Assembly (NCBI GenBank): GCA_020852515.1
Contig: JADZAS010000032.1
Coordinates: forward strand, 1-50,359
Direction: 5' to 3'
Origin: Phycisphaerales bacterium
GTDB lineage: Bacteria > Planctomycetota > Phycisphaerae > Phycisphaerales > UBA5793
DNA: 50,359 bases
Part shown: positions 8,305 to 16,483 of the stretch, in pieces
Layout of the letters: every line of letters begins with the position of its first letter
Numbering within the stretch: position 1 is the stretch's first letter
Notes under the pieces: generated by a model
The model's input: only the letters and a program-made list of their open reading frames with translations
The model's database searches: none
Told to the model about the DNA's origin: nothing
Position numbers and translations under genes: made by a program

Positions 8305-9531
8305 TTACTTGATGACCTTGGAGATCGTCATGATGGGTAGAAGCATGGCGATGGCCACGAAACCGACCACGGCGCCCATGATGGCGATCATCGTCGGTTC
8401 GATGAATTGCGTGACGCGCGTGATGGCGTCATCGAGTTCATCCTCGGCCGTGGCGCCGATCTGCTCCATGACCGGTCCGAGGCGGCCGGTGTGTTCGCCG
8501 GCGGAGATCATTCGCACGACACTGGGATGGATGAGTTTGCTCTGCGAAAACGCGTTGCTCAGCGATCGACCCTGCTCGAGATCGAACTCGACCTGCTTCC
8601 AGAGCAACTGGTAGTAGCAGTTGTTGGTGATGCCGCGCGTGATGGAGACGGCTTCGAGCAGATCGACGCCTGAAACGAGCAGCGTGGCCATGGTGCGGGC
8701 GCTGCGCGTGAGGAACAACTGGCGGTACATGCTCCCGATGACGGGCACGTGCAGTTTGGTCCAGTCGAGCATCCGCCTTCCCTGCCGGGTGCGCATGAAG
8801 ATGACGGTGGCGAAGCCGACGGCGCCCACGCCGAGCACAATCGGGATCCAGTTGTGCTGGAGGTAGTTGCTCATGGCCAGCATCATCTTCGTTGGCAGCG
8901 GCAGCATCGCGGCGCGCTTGGCGTAGATCGTCGCAAAGCGCGGGAGCACGACCGTGACGAGAAACGCGGTGATTCCCAGAGAGAGCAGGATCATGACGCA
9001 GGGGTAGGCGAGCGCGCCGCGGATCTGCTTGGCGGTCTTGACTTCCTTGGTCATGTACTTGGCAACGCGGCCGAGCATGAGCGCCATCGTGCCCGAGGCT
9101 TCTGACGCCTTGACGAGCGTGACCGTGATGGGCGGAAAGACGCGCGGCCAGCGGGACATGGCCGAGGAGAGCGTCGCACCCGAATGAACTTCGTCCTGGA
9201 TGGCGCGGGAGATTCGGCGGAACGGAGTCGTCTGGCCGACCTCATTGAACGCTTCGAGCGCATCGCCAAGCGGCACGCCCGCCTCAAGCATGACGCAGAT
9301 CTGGTGGCAGAATTCGATCACGTCGGGGCGGGAGACGCGGCGCGCCGCTTCCGCGGTCCGGATCTGCTCGACGCGGCTCTCCATCGACTTGATGACGCCG
9401 GGCGTGATGTCGAGCACGTACTTGCCTTCGGCGCGCAGGATGCGGCTGGCTTCCATGATCGATTCGGAATTGATCGTTCCGTCGATCAACTCGCCCCGAA
9501 GATCCCGCGCGCGATAGGTGAAGACGCCCAT
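8305..9531 (-). CDS. gspF: Type II secretion / type IV pilus inner-membrane platform protein GspF/PilC
   Basis: The 408-residue product is a full-length GspF/PilC protein, the inner-membrane platform that couples the GspE/PilB motor to pseudopilus assembly. Two GspF domains are visible (about 70-195 and 272-400), each beginning near FCHQICVMLEAGVPL or LTRSARTMATLLVSGVDLL. There are three membrane segments at about 173-193, 229-246 and 381-402. GGAG lies upstream of the ATG. It is the last gene of the minus-strand cluster, 29 bases after gspE, and ends at the bidirectional terminator. Confidence 0.95.
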   Translation of the reverse strand: MGVFTYRARDLRGELIDGTINSESIMEASRILRAEGKYVLDITPGVIKSMESRVEQIRTAEAARRVSRPDVIEFCHQICVMLEAGVPLGDALEAFNEVGQTTPFRRISRAIQDEVHSGATLSSAMSRWPRVFPPITVTLVKASEASGTMALMLGRVAKYMTKEVKTAKQIRGALAYPCVMILLSLGITAFLVTVVLPRFATIYAKRAAMLPLPTKMMLAMSNYLQHNWIPIVLGVGAVGFATVIFMRTRQGRRMLDWTKLHVPVIGSMYRQLFLTRSARTMATLLVSGVDLLEAVSITRGITNNCYYQLLWKQVEFDLEQGRSLSNAFSQSKLIHPSVVRMISAGEHTGRLGPVMEQIGATAEDELDDAITRVTQFIEPTMIAIMGAVVGFVAIAMLLPIMTISKVIK

Positions 9532-9560
9532 GGCTCAATTCTCCATTCTGGCCGACCGGC

Positions 9561-11300
9561 TCACAGCGCCGTTGAATAGAAGACTTCCTCGACCGTTGTC
9601 AGGCCTTCAACCGCCTTGCGCAGGCCGTCCTGGCGCAGGTTGACGTACTTGATCTTGCCGAGCACGGTCCGCAGTTCGTGCAGGTTTGCTCCCTTGCTGA
9701 TGGCTTCGAGCACGTGCTCGCTGGGAATGAAGAGTTCGAAGATGCCCACGCGGCCCGAGTAGCCGGTGTTGCGGCACTTGGCGCAGCCGACGCCGTGGTA
9801 CAGCGTCTCGAATTTGCCGATCGACTGTTCGACGGCCTTGCGCGAGATGGCGTCCACTTCGAGCGGCTCTTTGCAGTGCACGCAGATCTTGCGGACCAGC
9901 CGCTGCGCGAGCACGCCTCGTACGATGGCGGCCACGAGGTACGGTTCGACGCCGAGGTTGATCAGCCGCGTCACGGCGCTGGGGGCGTCGTTGGTGTGCA
10001 GCGTGCTGAGCACGAGGTGGCCGGTCAGCGCGGCCTGGGTGACGATGCGCGCCGTTTCCGTGTCGCGGATCTCGCCGACCATGATGACATCCGGGTCCTG
10101 CCGCAGCATCGAACGCAGCGCGGATGCGAAGGTGAAGCCGGCTTTTTCGTTTACCTGGAACTGGTTGATGCCGACGATGCCCGCCTCGACGGGGTCTTCG
10201 ACCGTGCTGATGTTGATTTCTTCGGAGTTGAGTTCGACGAGGGCGGAGTAGAGCGTCGTTGACTTTCCGCTGCCTGTGGGGCCGGTGACCAGCACGACGC
10301 CGTTGGGCTGGCTCACGATGCCGCGCCAGGTTTTGAGCATGTCTGGCGTGAAGCCGAGCTTCTCGACGTTGACGATGGCGTTACTCGAGTCGATGATGCG
10401 GACGACGACCTTCTCGCCGTTCTTGCCGGGCATGGTCGAGACGCGCAGGTCCACGGGCCGGCCGTCGAGCATGACGTGAATGTCGCCGTCCTGAGGCAGG
10501 CGGCGCTCCGAAATGTCCATGCCCGACATGATCTTGATGCGGCTGACGATGGCCAGTTGCATCGCCGGCGGCGGGCTGATCTTCTGGTACAGCCGCCCGT
10601 CCACGCGGTAGCGGACGCGCAGGCGCCCGTTCTCCGGCTCGATGTGGATGTCCGAAGCGCCTTCCTGCACCGCCGAGTAGATGAGAAAGTTGACGAGTTT
10701 GACGACCGGCGAGTGTCCGGCGACCTCTTCGAGTTTCGACAGTTCGGTGATCTGGCGCTCGACGACGGCGAAGTCGTCGTCGTTCAACTCCTGGTAGATG
10801 TCGTCAATGACGAAGACGTTGGCGTCGGGCAGGTATTGCCGGAGGGTGTTCTGAATGTCGGTGGCGGCGCTGGCGACGATCTGCACGTCGCAGTTGCTCA
10901 GCCGGGTGATTTCCTCGACGAGGTAGAGATTGGCGGGTTCGGCGACGGCGACGGTGAGGCGCCCGCGCACGTGAAAGAGTGGCAGCACGCCGTGCGTCTC
11001 GAGGAATTCACGCGGCAGCGACTCGATGACTTTTGGGTCGGCCAGTTTGGGCGACACCTTGGCGTACGGGACGCCGTAAGCCTCGGCAAGGACGGAGAGG
11101 ACCTGGTCTTCCGTCACGTATCCCATCTCGACGAGCACTTCGCCGAGCAGTTTGCGGTGTCCGCCTTCGCCCTGGCCGGCGAGGGCCTCTTTGAGTTGCG
11201 CCTCGGTGAGCAGTCCCCGATCGAGGAGCATCTCGCCGAGTTGCATCTTGGTGCCGTCGCGGAGCGAGCAGCGATCGGTGGCCGCGGTTGCTTGAATCAT
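9561..11300 (-). CDS. gspE: Type II secretion / pilus assembly ATPase GspE/PilB with MshEN-like N-terminus
   Basis: The 579-residue cytoplasmic ATPase drives pseudopilus assembly. Residues about 19-80 contain two successive copies of an LGExLxxxGxxxxxxxxxxLA-type motif (starting at LGEMLLDRG and LLGEVLVEMG), the pattern of the MshEN domain, which in other bacteria binds c-di-GMP; the leading Arg of the published motif is not kept. Walker A is GPTGSGKST at 340-348; the Asp/His boxes and VGEIRD (Walker B region, about 408-413) follow. Two CxxC pairs (Cys473/476 and Cys506/509) form the zinc ribbon. GGGAG precedes the first ATG; Met19 is an alternative start. It lies 46 bases after the STAS gene and just before gspF. 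Confidence 0.95.
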   Translation of the reverse strand: MIQATAATDRCSLRDGTKMQLGEMLLDRGLLTEAQLKEALAGQGEGGHRKLLGEVLVEMGYVTEDQVLSVLAEAYGVPYAKVSPKLADPKVIESLPREFLETHGVLPLFHVRGRLTVAVAEPANLYLVEEITRLSNCDVQIVASAATDIQNTLRQYLPDANVFVIDDIYQELNDDDFAVVERQITELSKLEEVAGHSPVVKLVNFLIYSAVQEGASDIHIEPENGRLRVRYRVDGRLYQKISPPPAMQLAIVSRIKIMSGMDISERRLPQDGDIHVMLDGRPVDLRVSTMPGKNGEKVVVRIIDSSNAIVNVEKLGFTPDMLKTWRGIVSQPNGVVLVTGPTGSGKSTTLYSALVELNSEEINISTVEDPVEAGIVGINQFQVNEKAGFTFASALRSMLRQDPDVIMVGEIRDTETARIVTQAALTGHLVLSTLHTNDAPSAVTRLINLGVEPYLVAAIVRGVLAQRLVRKICVHCKEPLEVDAISRKAVEQSIGKFETLYHGVGCAKCRNTGYSGRVGIFELFIPSEHVLEAISKGANLHELRTVLGKIKYVNLRQDGLRKAVEGLTTVEEVFYSTAL

Positions 11301-11346
11301 GACGTACTCCCTGCGTGGCCGCGCGACGCGGCGCGGCGGCGCCGTA

Positions 11347-11682
11347 TCAGCGCAGACTGCGAATTGCGTCGGTCACTTCTTCATGCATGTCAAACTGATG
11401 CTGGAGCCGCGTGATCTCGAGGATCTTGCGGATATTCTCTTCGGGCGCGACGACGCGGATCTGGCCCAGGTGCTCAGCGGCGGCTTCCTGCAGCCAGAGC
11501 AGCGATTCGAGCCCGGCGCTGTCGATGAAGGTCATTTTCTGCACCTGCAGGACGAAGTCGCGCGTCCCCTTGTTGATGCGCTCCGTGACGGTTCGCCGGA
11601 ACGAATCGATATGGTCGTGCGTCATCTCGCCTTCGATGGAGACGATCGAGATCTTGTCGTGGTCTTCGTACTTGAGTTTCAT
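11347..11682 (-). CDS. STAS-domain protein, anti-sigma-factor-antagonist type
   Basis: The 111-residue protein is a single STAS domain like SpoIIAA/RsbV. The conserved phospho-acceptor segment is FIDSAGLESL at about 51-60, with the Ser in the expected place. Proteins of this class are switched by phosphorylation of that Ser through a GHKL-type serine kinase; no such kinase or PP2C phosphatase is in the window. The start codon overlaps the stop of the HD-GYP gene (ATGA), so the two are probably translationally coupled. Its place between the phosphodiesterase and the motor gene suggests a regulatory role for the secretion machine, which is inference. Confidence 0.88.
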   Translation of the reverse strand: MKLKYEDHDKISIVSIEGEMTHDHIDSFRRTVTERINKGTRDFVLQVQKMTFIDSAGLESLLWLQEAAAEHLGQIRVVAPEENIRKILEITRLQHQFDMHEEVTDAIRSLR

Positions 11683-13331
11683 GCCGCCACTCCGCTCTGC
11701 TGCTCGAGAGCGCGATCATGGTCGCGCATCTGCTCGTAGACAGCGAAATTGATTCTGAGGAAATGTGGAATCAGGTCCGGGTCGAACTGGCTGCCGGCGC
11801 AGCGCCGCATCTCCGCCAGCACATCGTCCGACGAGAGAGCGCGGCGGTAGGTGCGCGTCGAACTCATGGCGTCGAATGCGTCCGCGATGCCGACGATGCG
11901 GCCGAAGAGCGGGATTTCGCTCCCCTTGAGTTGGTGCGGGTAGCCGCGCCCGTCGAAGCGTTCGTGGTGCGACATGACCCCCGGGATGATGTCGTCAAAG
12001 TTGGGAATGTCGCGGAGGATGCGCACGCCGATTTCCGGGTGCTTCTTGATCATGTCGAATTCGTCGTCGGTCAGGCGGCCGGGCTTGGAGAGCACCGCTT
12101 CGGGGACGCCGATCTTGCCCACGTCGTGCACGAGCCCGGCGATGTGAACGCGCTCGACCACGGCGTGATCGAGTCCCGCCTGGATGGCCAGTTCGCGACT
12201 CAGATACGCCACGCGACGCGAGTGGCCGCAGGTGTAGCGATCCTTGGCGTCGATGGACGCGGTGATCGCTTCGAGCGTGCCGAGGAACATTTTCTGCAGG
12301 CCGTCGTAGAGGCCGACGTTGTCGAGGAAGATGCGCACGTGCTCGGCCGTGGCGCCGAGGATCTTCAGATCAAACGAATTGACCTGCGCCTCTTCGCCGA
12401 TCTTGCCGCCCGCGACCAGGGCGCCGTAGACAACGTCATCGTCAGCGAGCGGCTGGACGATGATGGACCGTTCGAGTGACTCGAGTTCGGGACAGTCGCA
12501 GGTGAGGCCTTCCTCGCGGACGATCGGTTTGCCGTCGCAGCGCGTGGAGATGATGCCGTTGATCACGCGGAGCAGTTGCTGGCGGTCGCAGGTGAGATCG
12601 CCGGCCCGGAAGAGCAGGTCGGCAAAGTCGTCGCACCCCTGCTTTTTCTCGCTCAGTTTCAGCGCGGTCCAGCGGTAGGGCATGACCTCGAGCAGGTCTT
12701 TGCACACGGAATCGAGGAACTGGCGCGGCTGGCGCACCACGTTCATGTTCCGGCTGACCTTCTGGAGCAGCGCAAGTTCCTCGTAGGCGTCTGTCAACTG
12801 GCGGCCGAACGATTCGATGTGTCCTGCGGCTTCGCGAAGTTCGCACAGGTCGTGCAGCCACCAGTCGATGGCCTGAATGAGCGTCGGCACGGCGCTGCGG
12901 TCCGGCAGCGGCTGCACGAGGAGTTGGGCGCGCGGATCGCTGCCGCCGGGCGTTCGATTCACCGCCAGCGACGCGAGCATCGGATGATTGGCCAGTTCGC
13001 GCTCCGGCGTCAGGCAGACGACCTGGCCCACGCGCCGGCGGCGCTGGAGGATGGGCAGCACGATGAGCAGCAAGGGCGCCTCGAGCGCCAGTCCGCGAGC
13101 GGATTCGATTTCACATCCGAACTGGGCGGTGACGAGTTTCACGACCTCCGGCGCGCCGCCGAGCAGATCGAAGAGCCAGGCGAACTGGTTCTCCAGCACG
13201 CGCGGATCTTCAAGCGCCGGCCCCGCCGCCATGACCGCCGCGGGGAGCGAGTGACACCGCAGCGCAAGATGCGTGAGCACCTCCCGCAGATCGGGTCGAT
13301 CAAGAGGATTCGGCGAGGCGGCATGGGTCAT
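11679..13331 (-). CDS. HD-GYP cyclic-di-GMP phosphodiesterase with GAF-like region
   Basis: The 550-residue protein has an unassigned N-terminal part, a GAF-like region (about 180-340) and a C-terminal HD-GYP domain (about 345-530). The catalytic signature is intact: HSRRVAYLS, HDVGKIGVP with His402-Asp403, KKHPEIG, and HHERFDGRGYP ending at 465, so the enzyme should hydrolyse c-di-GMP. No membrane segment is seen. The start overlaps the stop of the receiver gene (ATGA), which identifies this ATG rather than the longer upstream frame. Together with the receiver protein it resembles an RpfG module split into two genes. The target could be GspE from the same cluster. Confidence 0.93.
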   Translation of the reverse strand: MTHAASPNPLDRPDLREVLTHLALRCHSLPAAVMAAGPALEDPRVLENQFAWLFDLLGGAPEVVKLVTAQFGCEIESARGLALEAPLLLIVLPILQRRRRVGQVVCLTPERELANHPMLASLAVNRTPGGSDPRAQLLVQPLPDRSAVPTLIQAIDWWLHDLCELREAAGHIESFGRQLTDAYEELALLQKVSRNMNVVRQPRQFLDSVCKDLLEVMPYRWTALKLSEKKQGCDDFADLLFRAGDLTCDRQQLLRVINGIISTRCDGKPIVREEGLTCDCPELESLERSIIVQPLADDDVVYGALVAGGKIGEEAQVNSFDLKILGATAEHVRIFLDNVGLYDGLQKMFLGTLEAITASIDAKDRYTCGHSRRVAYLSRELAIQAGLDHAVVERVHIAGLVHDVGKIGVPEAVLSKPGRLTDDEFDMIKKHPEIGVRILRDIPNFDDIIPGVMSHHERFDGRGYPHQLKGSEIPLFGRIVGIADAFDAMSSTRTYRRALSSDDVLAEMRRCAGSQFDPDLIPHFLRINFAVYEQMRDHDRALEQQSGVAA

Positions 13332-13735
13332 GCAACGGTTTTGTCGCCGACTGCGGCTCCGACGCAGGCGACGAGTTCTCTTGGGCTGAAGGGTTTGCCG
13401 AGACACTTGAGGATGTTGACCGACCGCAAGTCGGCGTCGTCGAGCGCGAAGCCGCGCGCGGTCAGCATGATGACGGGAATCGAAGCGGTCGCGGGATTCT
13501 GCTGGAGGCGCTGGCACATCTCCAGGCCGGTGAGAAACGGCATCTGGTAGTCGGTGATGATGAGGTCGGGCTGTTCTTCGGTGGCCATCTGCAGACCCTC
13601 TTCGCCATCCGAAGCGGTAAGCACTTCGTAGCCGGCGTTGGAGAGTTTCAGGTGCACCACGTGCTGGATGTAGGTCTCATCATCGACGACGAGAATCCGC
13701 GTCTTGCCCTGCCGCTTGCCGCTGTGCTGACCCAT
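13328..13735 (-). CDS. Single-domain response regulator (CheY-like)
   Basis: A 135-residue receiver domain with no output domain. Conserved residues are present: Asp18-Asp19 (VVDDE), the phospho-acceptor Asp62 (IITDYQMP), Thr92 and Lys114 (GKPFSP). It starts 3 bases after the stop of the histidine kinase gene with GGAG upstream, and its stop overlaps the HD-GYP start. The arrangement makes the adjacent kinase its likely partner and the HD-GYP protein its likely effector; neither pairing can be proven from sequence. Confidence 0.93.
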   Translation of the reverse strand: MGQHSGKRQGKTRILVVDDETYIQHVVHLKLSNAGYEVLTASDGEEGLQMATEEQPDLIITDYQMPFLTGLEMCQRLQQNPATASIPVIMLTARGFALDDADLRSVNILKCLGKPFSPRELVACVGAAVGDKTVA

Positions 13736-13738
13736 CGC

Positions 13739-15181
13739 TTACGCTCCCTGCTTGCATGGGACAATGAACCAGAAGCGGCTTCCCTTGCCGACTTCACTTT
13801 CGACGCCAACTTCGCCGTGATGCACGGCCTCGACGATCTGCTTCACGAGATTGAGACCCAGGCCGGTGCCCTTGGCCACGCGCTCGTGCTTGTTCACGCG
13901 ATAGAACTTGCTGAACAGTTTCGGCAGCGACTCGGGCGGGATGCCCAGACCCGTGTCATTCACCGAGACGATGACCGACCGATCGCAGTCCGTCAGATCC
14001 GGCGCGACAGTCACGCGCCCGCCCTCGGGCGTGTACTTGATCGCGTTGGAGATCAGGTTCGTGATGACCTGCTTGATCATGTCGCGGTCGATCTCGGCAT
14101 GGCAAGCCTGGTGCGGCCGCTGGAAGTGGATGCTGATGTCCTTCTCGGCGGCCTGAGGCTTGAGCAGTTCCACCGCCTCCTGGGCGATGGGAATGATGTC
14201 CACTGTCTCCCACGTCGCCGTGATCATGCCCGCCTCGATGCGGCTGATGTTGAGCATGTTGTCGATCATGCGGCCGAGGCGCTCGGCTTCGTGCTGGATG
14301 ATCTCGTAGAACTCGCGGCGGTCCTTCTCGCTCTTCGCTTCGCCGTCGAGCAGCATCTCGACGTAGGCCTTGATCGAGCTGAGCGGCGTGCGCAGTTCGT
14401 GGCTCGCCTTGCTCACAAACTCGTTCTTCATGCGGCTGACCTGGCGCTCCTGCGTGATGTCGTGCAGGATCGTCACCACGCTTGCCGCCTCGTTTGCGGC
14501 GTCTGCGGCCAGGGAAGAGAGCGAGACTTCAAGATTGAGCGGCTCGGGATCGCGGGGCAGGATGCACTCGGTGTGCTTGCGCGATGAGGTGTTGCCCGCC
14601 TCGGCCGCCTCGCCGATAAGCGCGACGATGGCCTTTTCGGGCAGCACCTGCGCGATCGGCTTGTTGAGTGCGCTTTCGCGGTCGAACTTGAACAGCGATG
14701 CCGCCGCCTCGTTGGCCATGACGAGTTCGTTGAACTCGTTGGTCACCAGTACGGCGTCGCGGAGCGAGTGCAGCACGCCGGAAAGGTGTTCAACCTCGGT
14801 CTGGGCCAGGTGCTTGCGGATCTCGATCTGGCGAACCTGCGATTTGGCGTTGCGGGACTCGGCGGCGAGTTCTTCGATCACTTCGAGGTGCCGCCGGGCA
14901 AGGCCGTCAAGCGGCGCCACGAGCCGGGTCGTCGGGGCTTCGGTGGCATCGGCGGTGGAGAGGATCGCGCCAAGGCGCACCAGCTGCCCGCTGAGCAGCC
15001 AGCCGCCCGCCCAACCGCCGGCAGCCCCGAGAGCGCCGGCAACTGCGGCCTGGATGAGCACGGTGGACAGATGCAGCGACGCCAGCCCCGGGCCCAGCGC
15101 CGTTACCGCCAGGACGCTGAGCAACGTGGCGAGCAGCGCCGCCGCGCCGACGCACAGGGAGATCATCCACGCCAGTCTCAT
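13739..15181 (-). CDS. Membrane histidine kinase with PAS domain
   Basis: The 480-residue protein has two N-terminal membrane helices (about 5-30 and 40-63) with almost no periplasmic loop, a linker to about 130, a PAS domain (about 135-245), a HisKA domain with SHELRTPLSSIKAY (His261) and a HATPase domain with the N box at Asn375/Asn379, DTGLGIP (409-415) and GTGLGL (438-443). The lack of an outside sensor suggests it senses the membrane or cytoplasm. AAGGGAG stands upstream of the ATG. It is 29 bases after the TPR lipoprotein gene and 3 bases before the receiver gene. Confidence 0.93.
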   Translation of the reverse strand: MRLAWMISLCVGAAALLATLLSVLAVTALGPGLASLHLSTVLIQAAVAGALGAAGGWAGGWLLSGQLVRLGAILSTADATEAPTTRLVAPLDGLARRHLEVIEELAAESRNAKSQVRQIEIRKHLAQTEVEHLSGVLHSLRDAVLVTNEFNELVMANEAAASLFKFDRESALNKPIAQVLPEKAIVALIGEAAEAGNTSSRKHTECILPRDPEPLNLEVSLSSLAADAANEAASVVTILHDITQERQVSRMKNEFVSKASHELRTPLSSIKAYVEMLLDGEAKSEKDRREFYEIIQHEAERLGRMIDNMLNISRIEAGMITATWETVDIIPIAQEAVELLKPQAAEKDISIHFQRPHQACHAEIDRDMIKQVITNLISNAIKYTPEGGRVTVAPDLTDCDRSVIVSVNDTGLGIPPESLPKLFSKFYRVNKHERVAKGTGLGLNLVKQIVEAVHHGEVGVESEVGKGSRFWFIVPCKQGA

Positions 15182-15210
15182 TCTCGCTCACTCCCTTGCC
15201 CGCGGACCAT

Positions 15211-16446
15211 TCAGCGATTTGGCGACTCATCGAGGTTCGCGTCAGTTTCAACGCCCGCGAGTGTCACGAGGCTCTGAGCCCGCTCGCTCTTGGGGGCGAC
15301 CATGCGCGCCATCTGAAAGGCCTTGCCTGCCTCGGCGTCGAGACCCTTGGCCTGGAGCGCCAGGCCCAGAAGGAGATACGGCTCTTCGTGCTGCGGCCGC
15401 AGACTGCACGCCTTCTGGTAATTCGTGATCGCCTCGTCGAGTCGATTCTCGTGCTCGAGGACCATCCCGCGGAGCATGTAACTTTCGAACCGGTTCGGCC
15501 ACACGGCCATCGTGCGGCTCACGACGTTCTGCACGCGGCGCATGTCGCCGAGTTTGAACGCGACGCTGCCGAGTTCGAACCAGATCTGCGGATCGCTCGG
15601 ATCGTCATCGACGAGTTTCAGGTAGACGGAACGGGCTTCGACGAGCCGGTCATTGGCGGCGAGGCACAGGGCCTTGAGATGCCGCAGGTCGGGCCTCTGT
15701 GCGAATTCGGATTCGCGGAAGAGTTGATCCAGGTAGTACTCGGCCTTGGCGAAGTTGCCCGCCTTCATGTAGGCGAGGATGAGCACTTCAATGATGCTCT
15801 TGTCATCGGGATTCAGGAGGAGCGCCTTCTGGAAGTGCTCGGCGGCCAGCACCGGCTGGTCGCGCAGCATCGCCAGGTGGCCCTGCGAGCGCCGAACCGC
15901 GGCGTTGTTTTCGAAGTGCGGGCGAGACGACTCGATGAGGGCCTCCGCTTCGTCCAGCCGGCGCATGGAAATCAGCGTCTCGAGCGACGCGAGCATGTAA
16001 TCGGCATTCGTCGGATTGGTGCGCAGGGCGGCCTGGTACTCTTCCACCGCGTTGGCGAGATCCGACCAGCGCTGATAGATGAGCCCGGCGTAGTAGTGGG
16101 CATCGCCGCCGTTGGGATCGAGCGTCGTCGCCTGCCGCAACGCCTGCATCGCCGGATCGAGATGATTCATCTCGATGAGGATGCGGCCCTGCATGATGTG
16201 GTAGGACGGGTTGTCCGGCGAGAGTTCGATGGCGCCGTTGATGTTGAACAGCGCGTTCTTGAGGTTGCCGACCTCGAAGTCCTGCCGCGCCTGCTGGGCG
16301 CCGAGTTCGGCCTTGTTGGTGTTCAGGCGCGTGTTGGCGTCGATGCGAGCCTGCTCGCCTGCGGTGTGGGTGGCGCAGCCGCTGAGGCTGAGCGCCGCCG
16401 CCGCACATCCGAGCGTGAGGACTTTGAACATCGTGGAAATGGTCAT
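15211..16446 (-). CDS. TPR-repeat lipoprotein of the secretion cluster
   Basis: The 411-residue protein begins with a lipoprotein signal ending in LSLSGC, then consists of tetratricopeptide repeats from about residue 45 to the end, for example NALFNINGAIELSPDNPSY and NAVEEYQAALRTNPTNADY. In secretion and pilus systems TPR lipoproteins such as PilF/PilW pilotins help the secretin reach and assemble in the outer membrane. Directly downstream of the secretin, this protein is a good pilotin candidate, although it is much longer than the usual 250 residues. The start is set by AGAGAGG 9 bases upstream and by the signal peptide. Confidence 0.85.
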   Translation of the reverse strand: MTISTMFKVLTLGCAAAALSLSGCATHTAGEQARIDANTRLNTNKAELGAQQARQDFEVGNLKNALFNINGAIELSPDNPSYHIMQGRILIEMNHLDPAMQALRQATTLDPNGGDAHYYAGLIYQRWSDLANAVEEYQAALRTNPTNADYMLASLETLISMRRLDEAEALIESSRPHFENNAAVRRSQGHLAMLRDQPVLAAEHFQKALLLNPDDKSIIEVLILAYMKAGNFAKAEYYLDQLFRESEFAQRPDLRHLKALCLAANDRLVEARSVYLKLVDDDPSDPQIWFELGSVAFKLGDMRRVQNVVSRTMAVWPNRFESYMLRGMVLEHENRLDEAITNYQKACSLRPQHEEPYLLLGLALQAKGLDAEAGKAFQMARMVAPKSERAQSLVTLAGVETDANLDESPNR

Positions 16447-16483
16447 GGGACAACCTCTCTTGGGTGTGCGGGGGGCGGGCCGA

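Noticed and set aside
10476-11414. Open frame antisense to gspE
   Set aside because: It mirrors the codon pattern of gspE, is rich in Asp/Val/Arg and has no ribosome binding site. Several similar frames lie antisense to the secretin, kinase and HD-GYP genes for the same reason.
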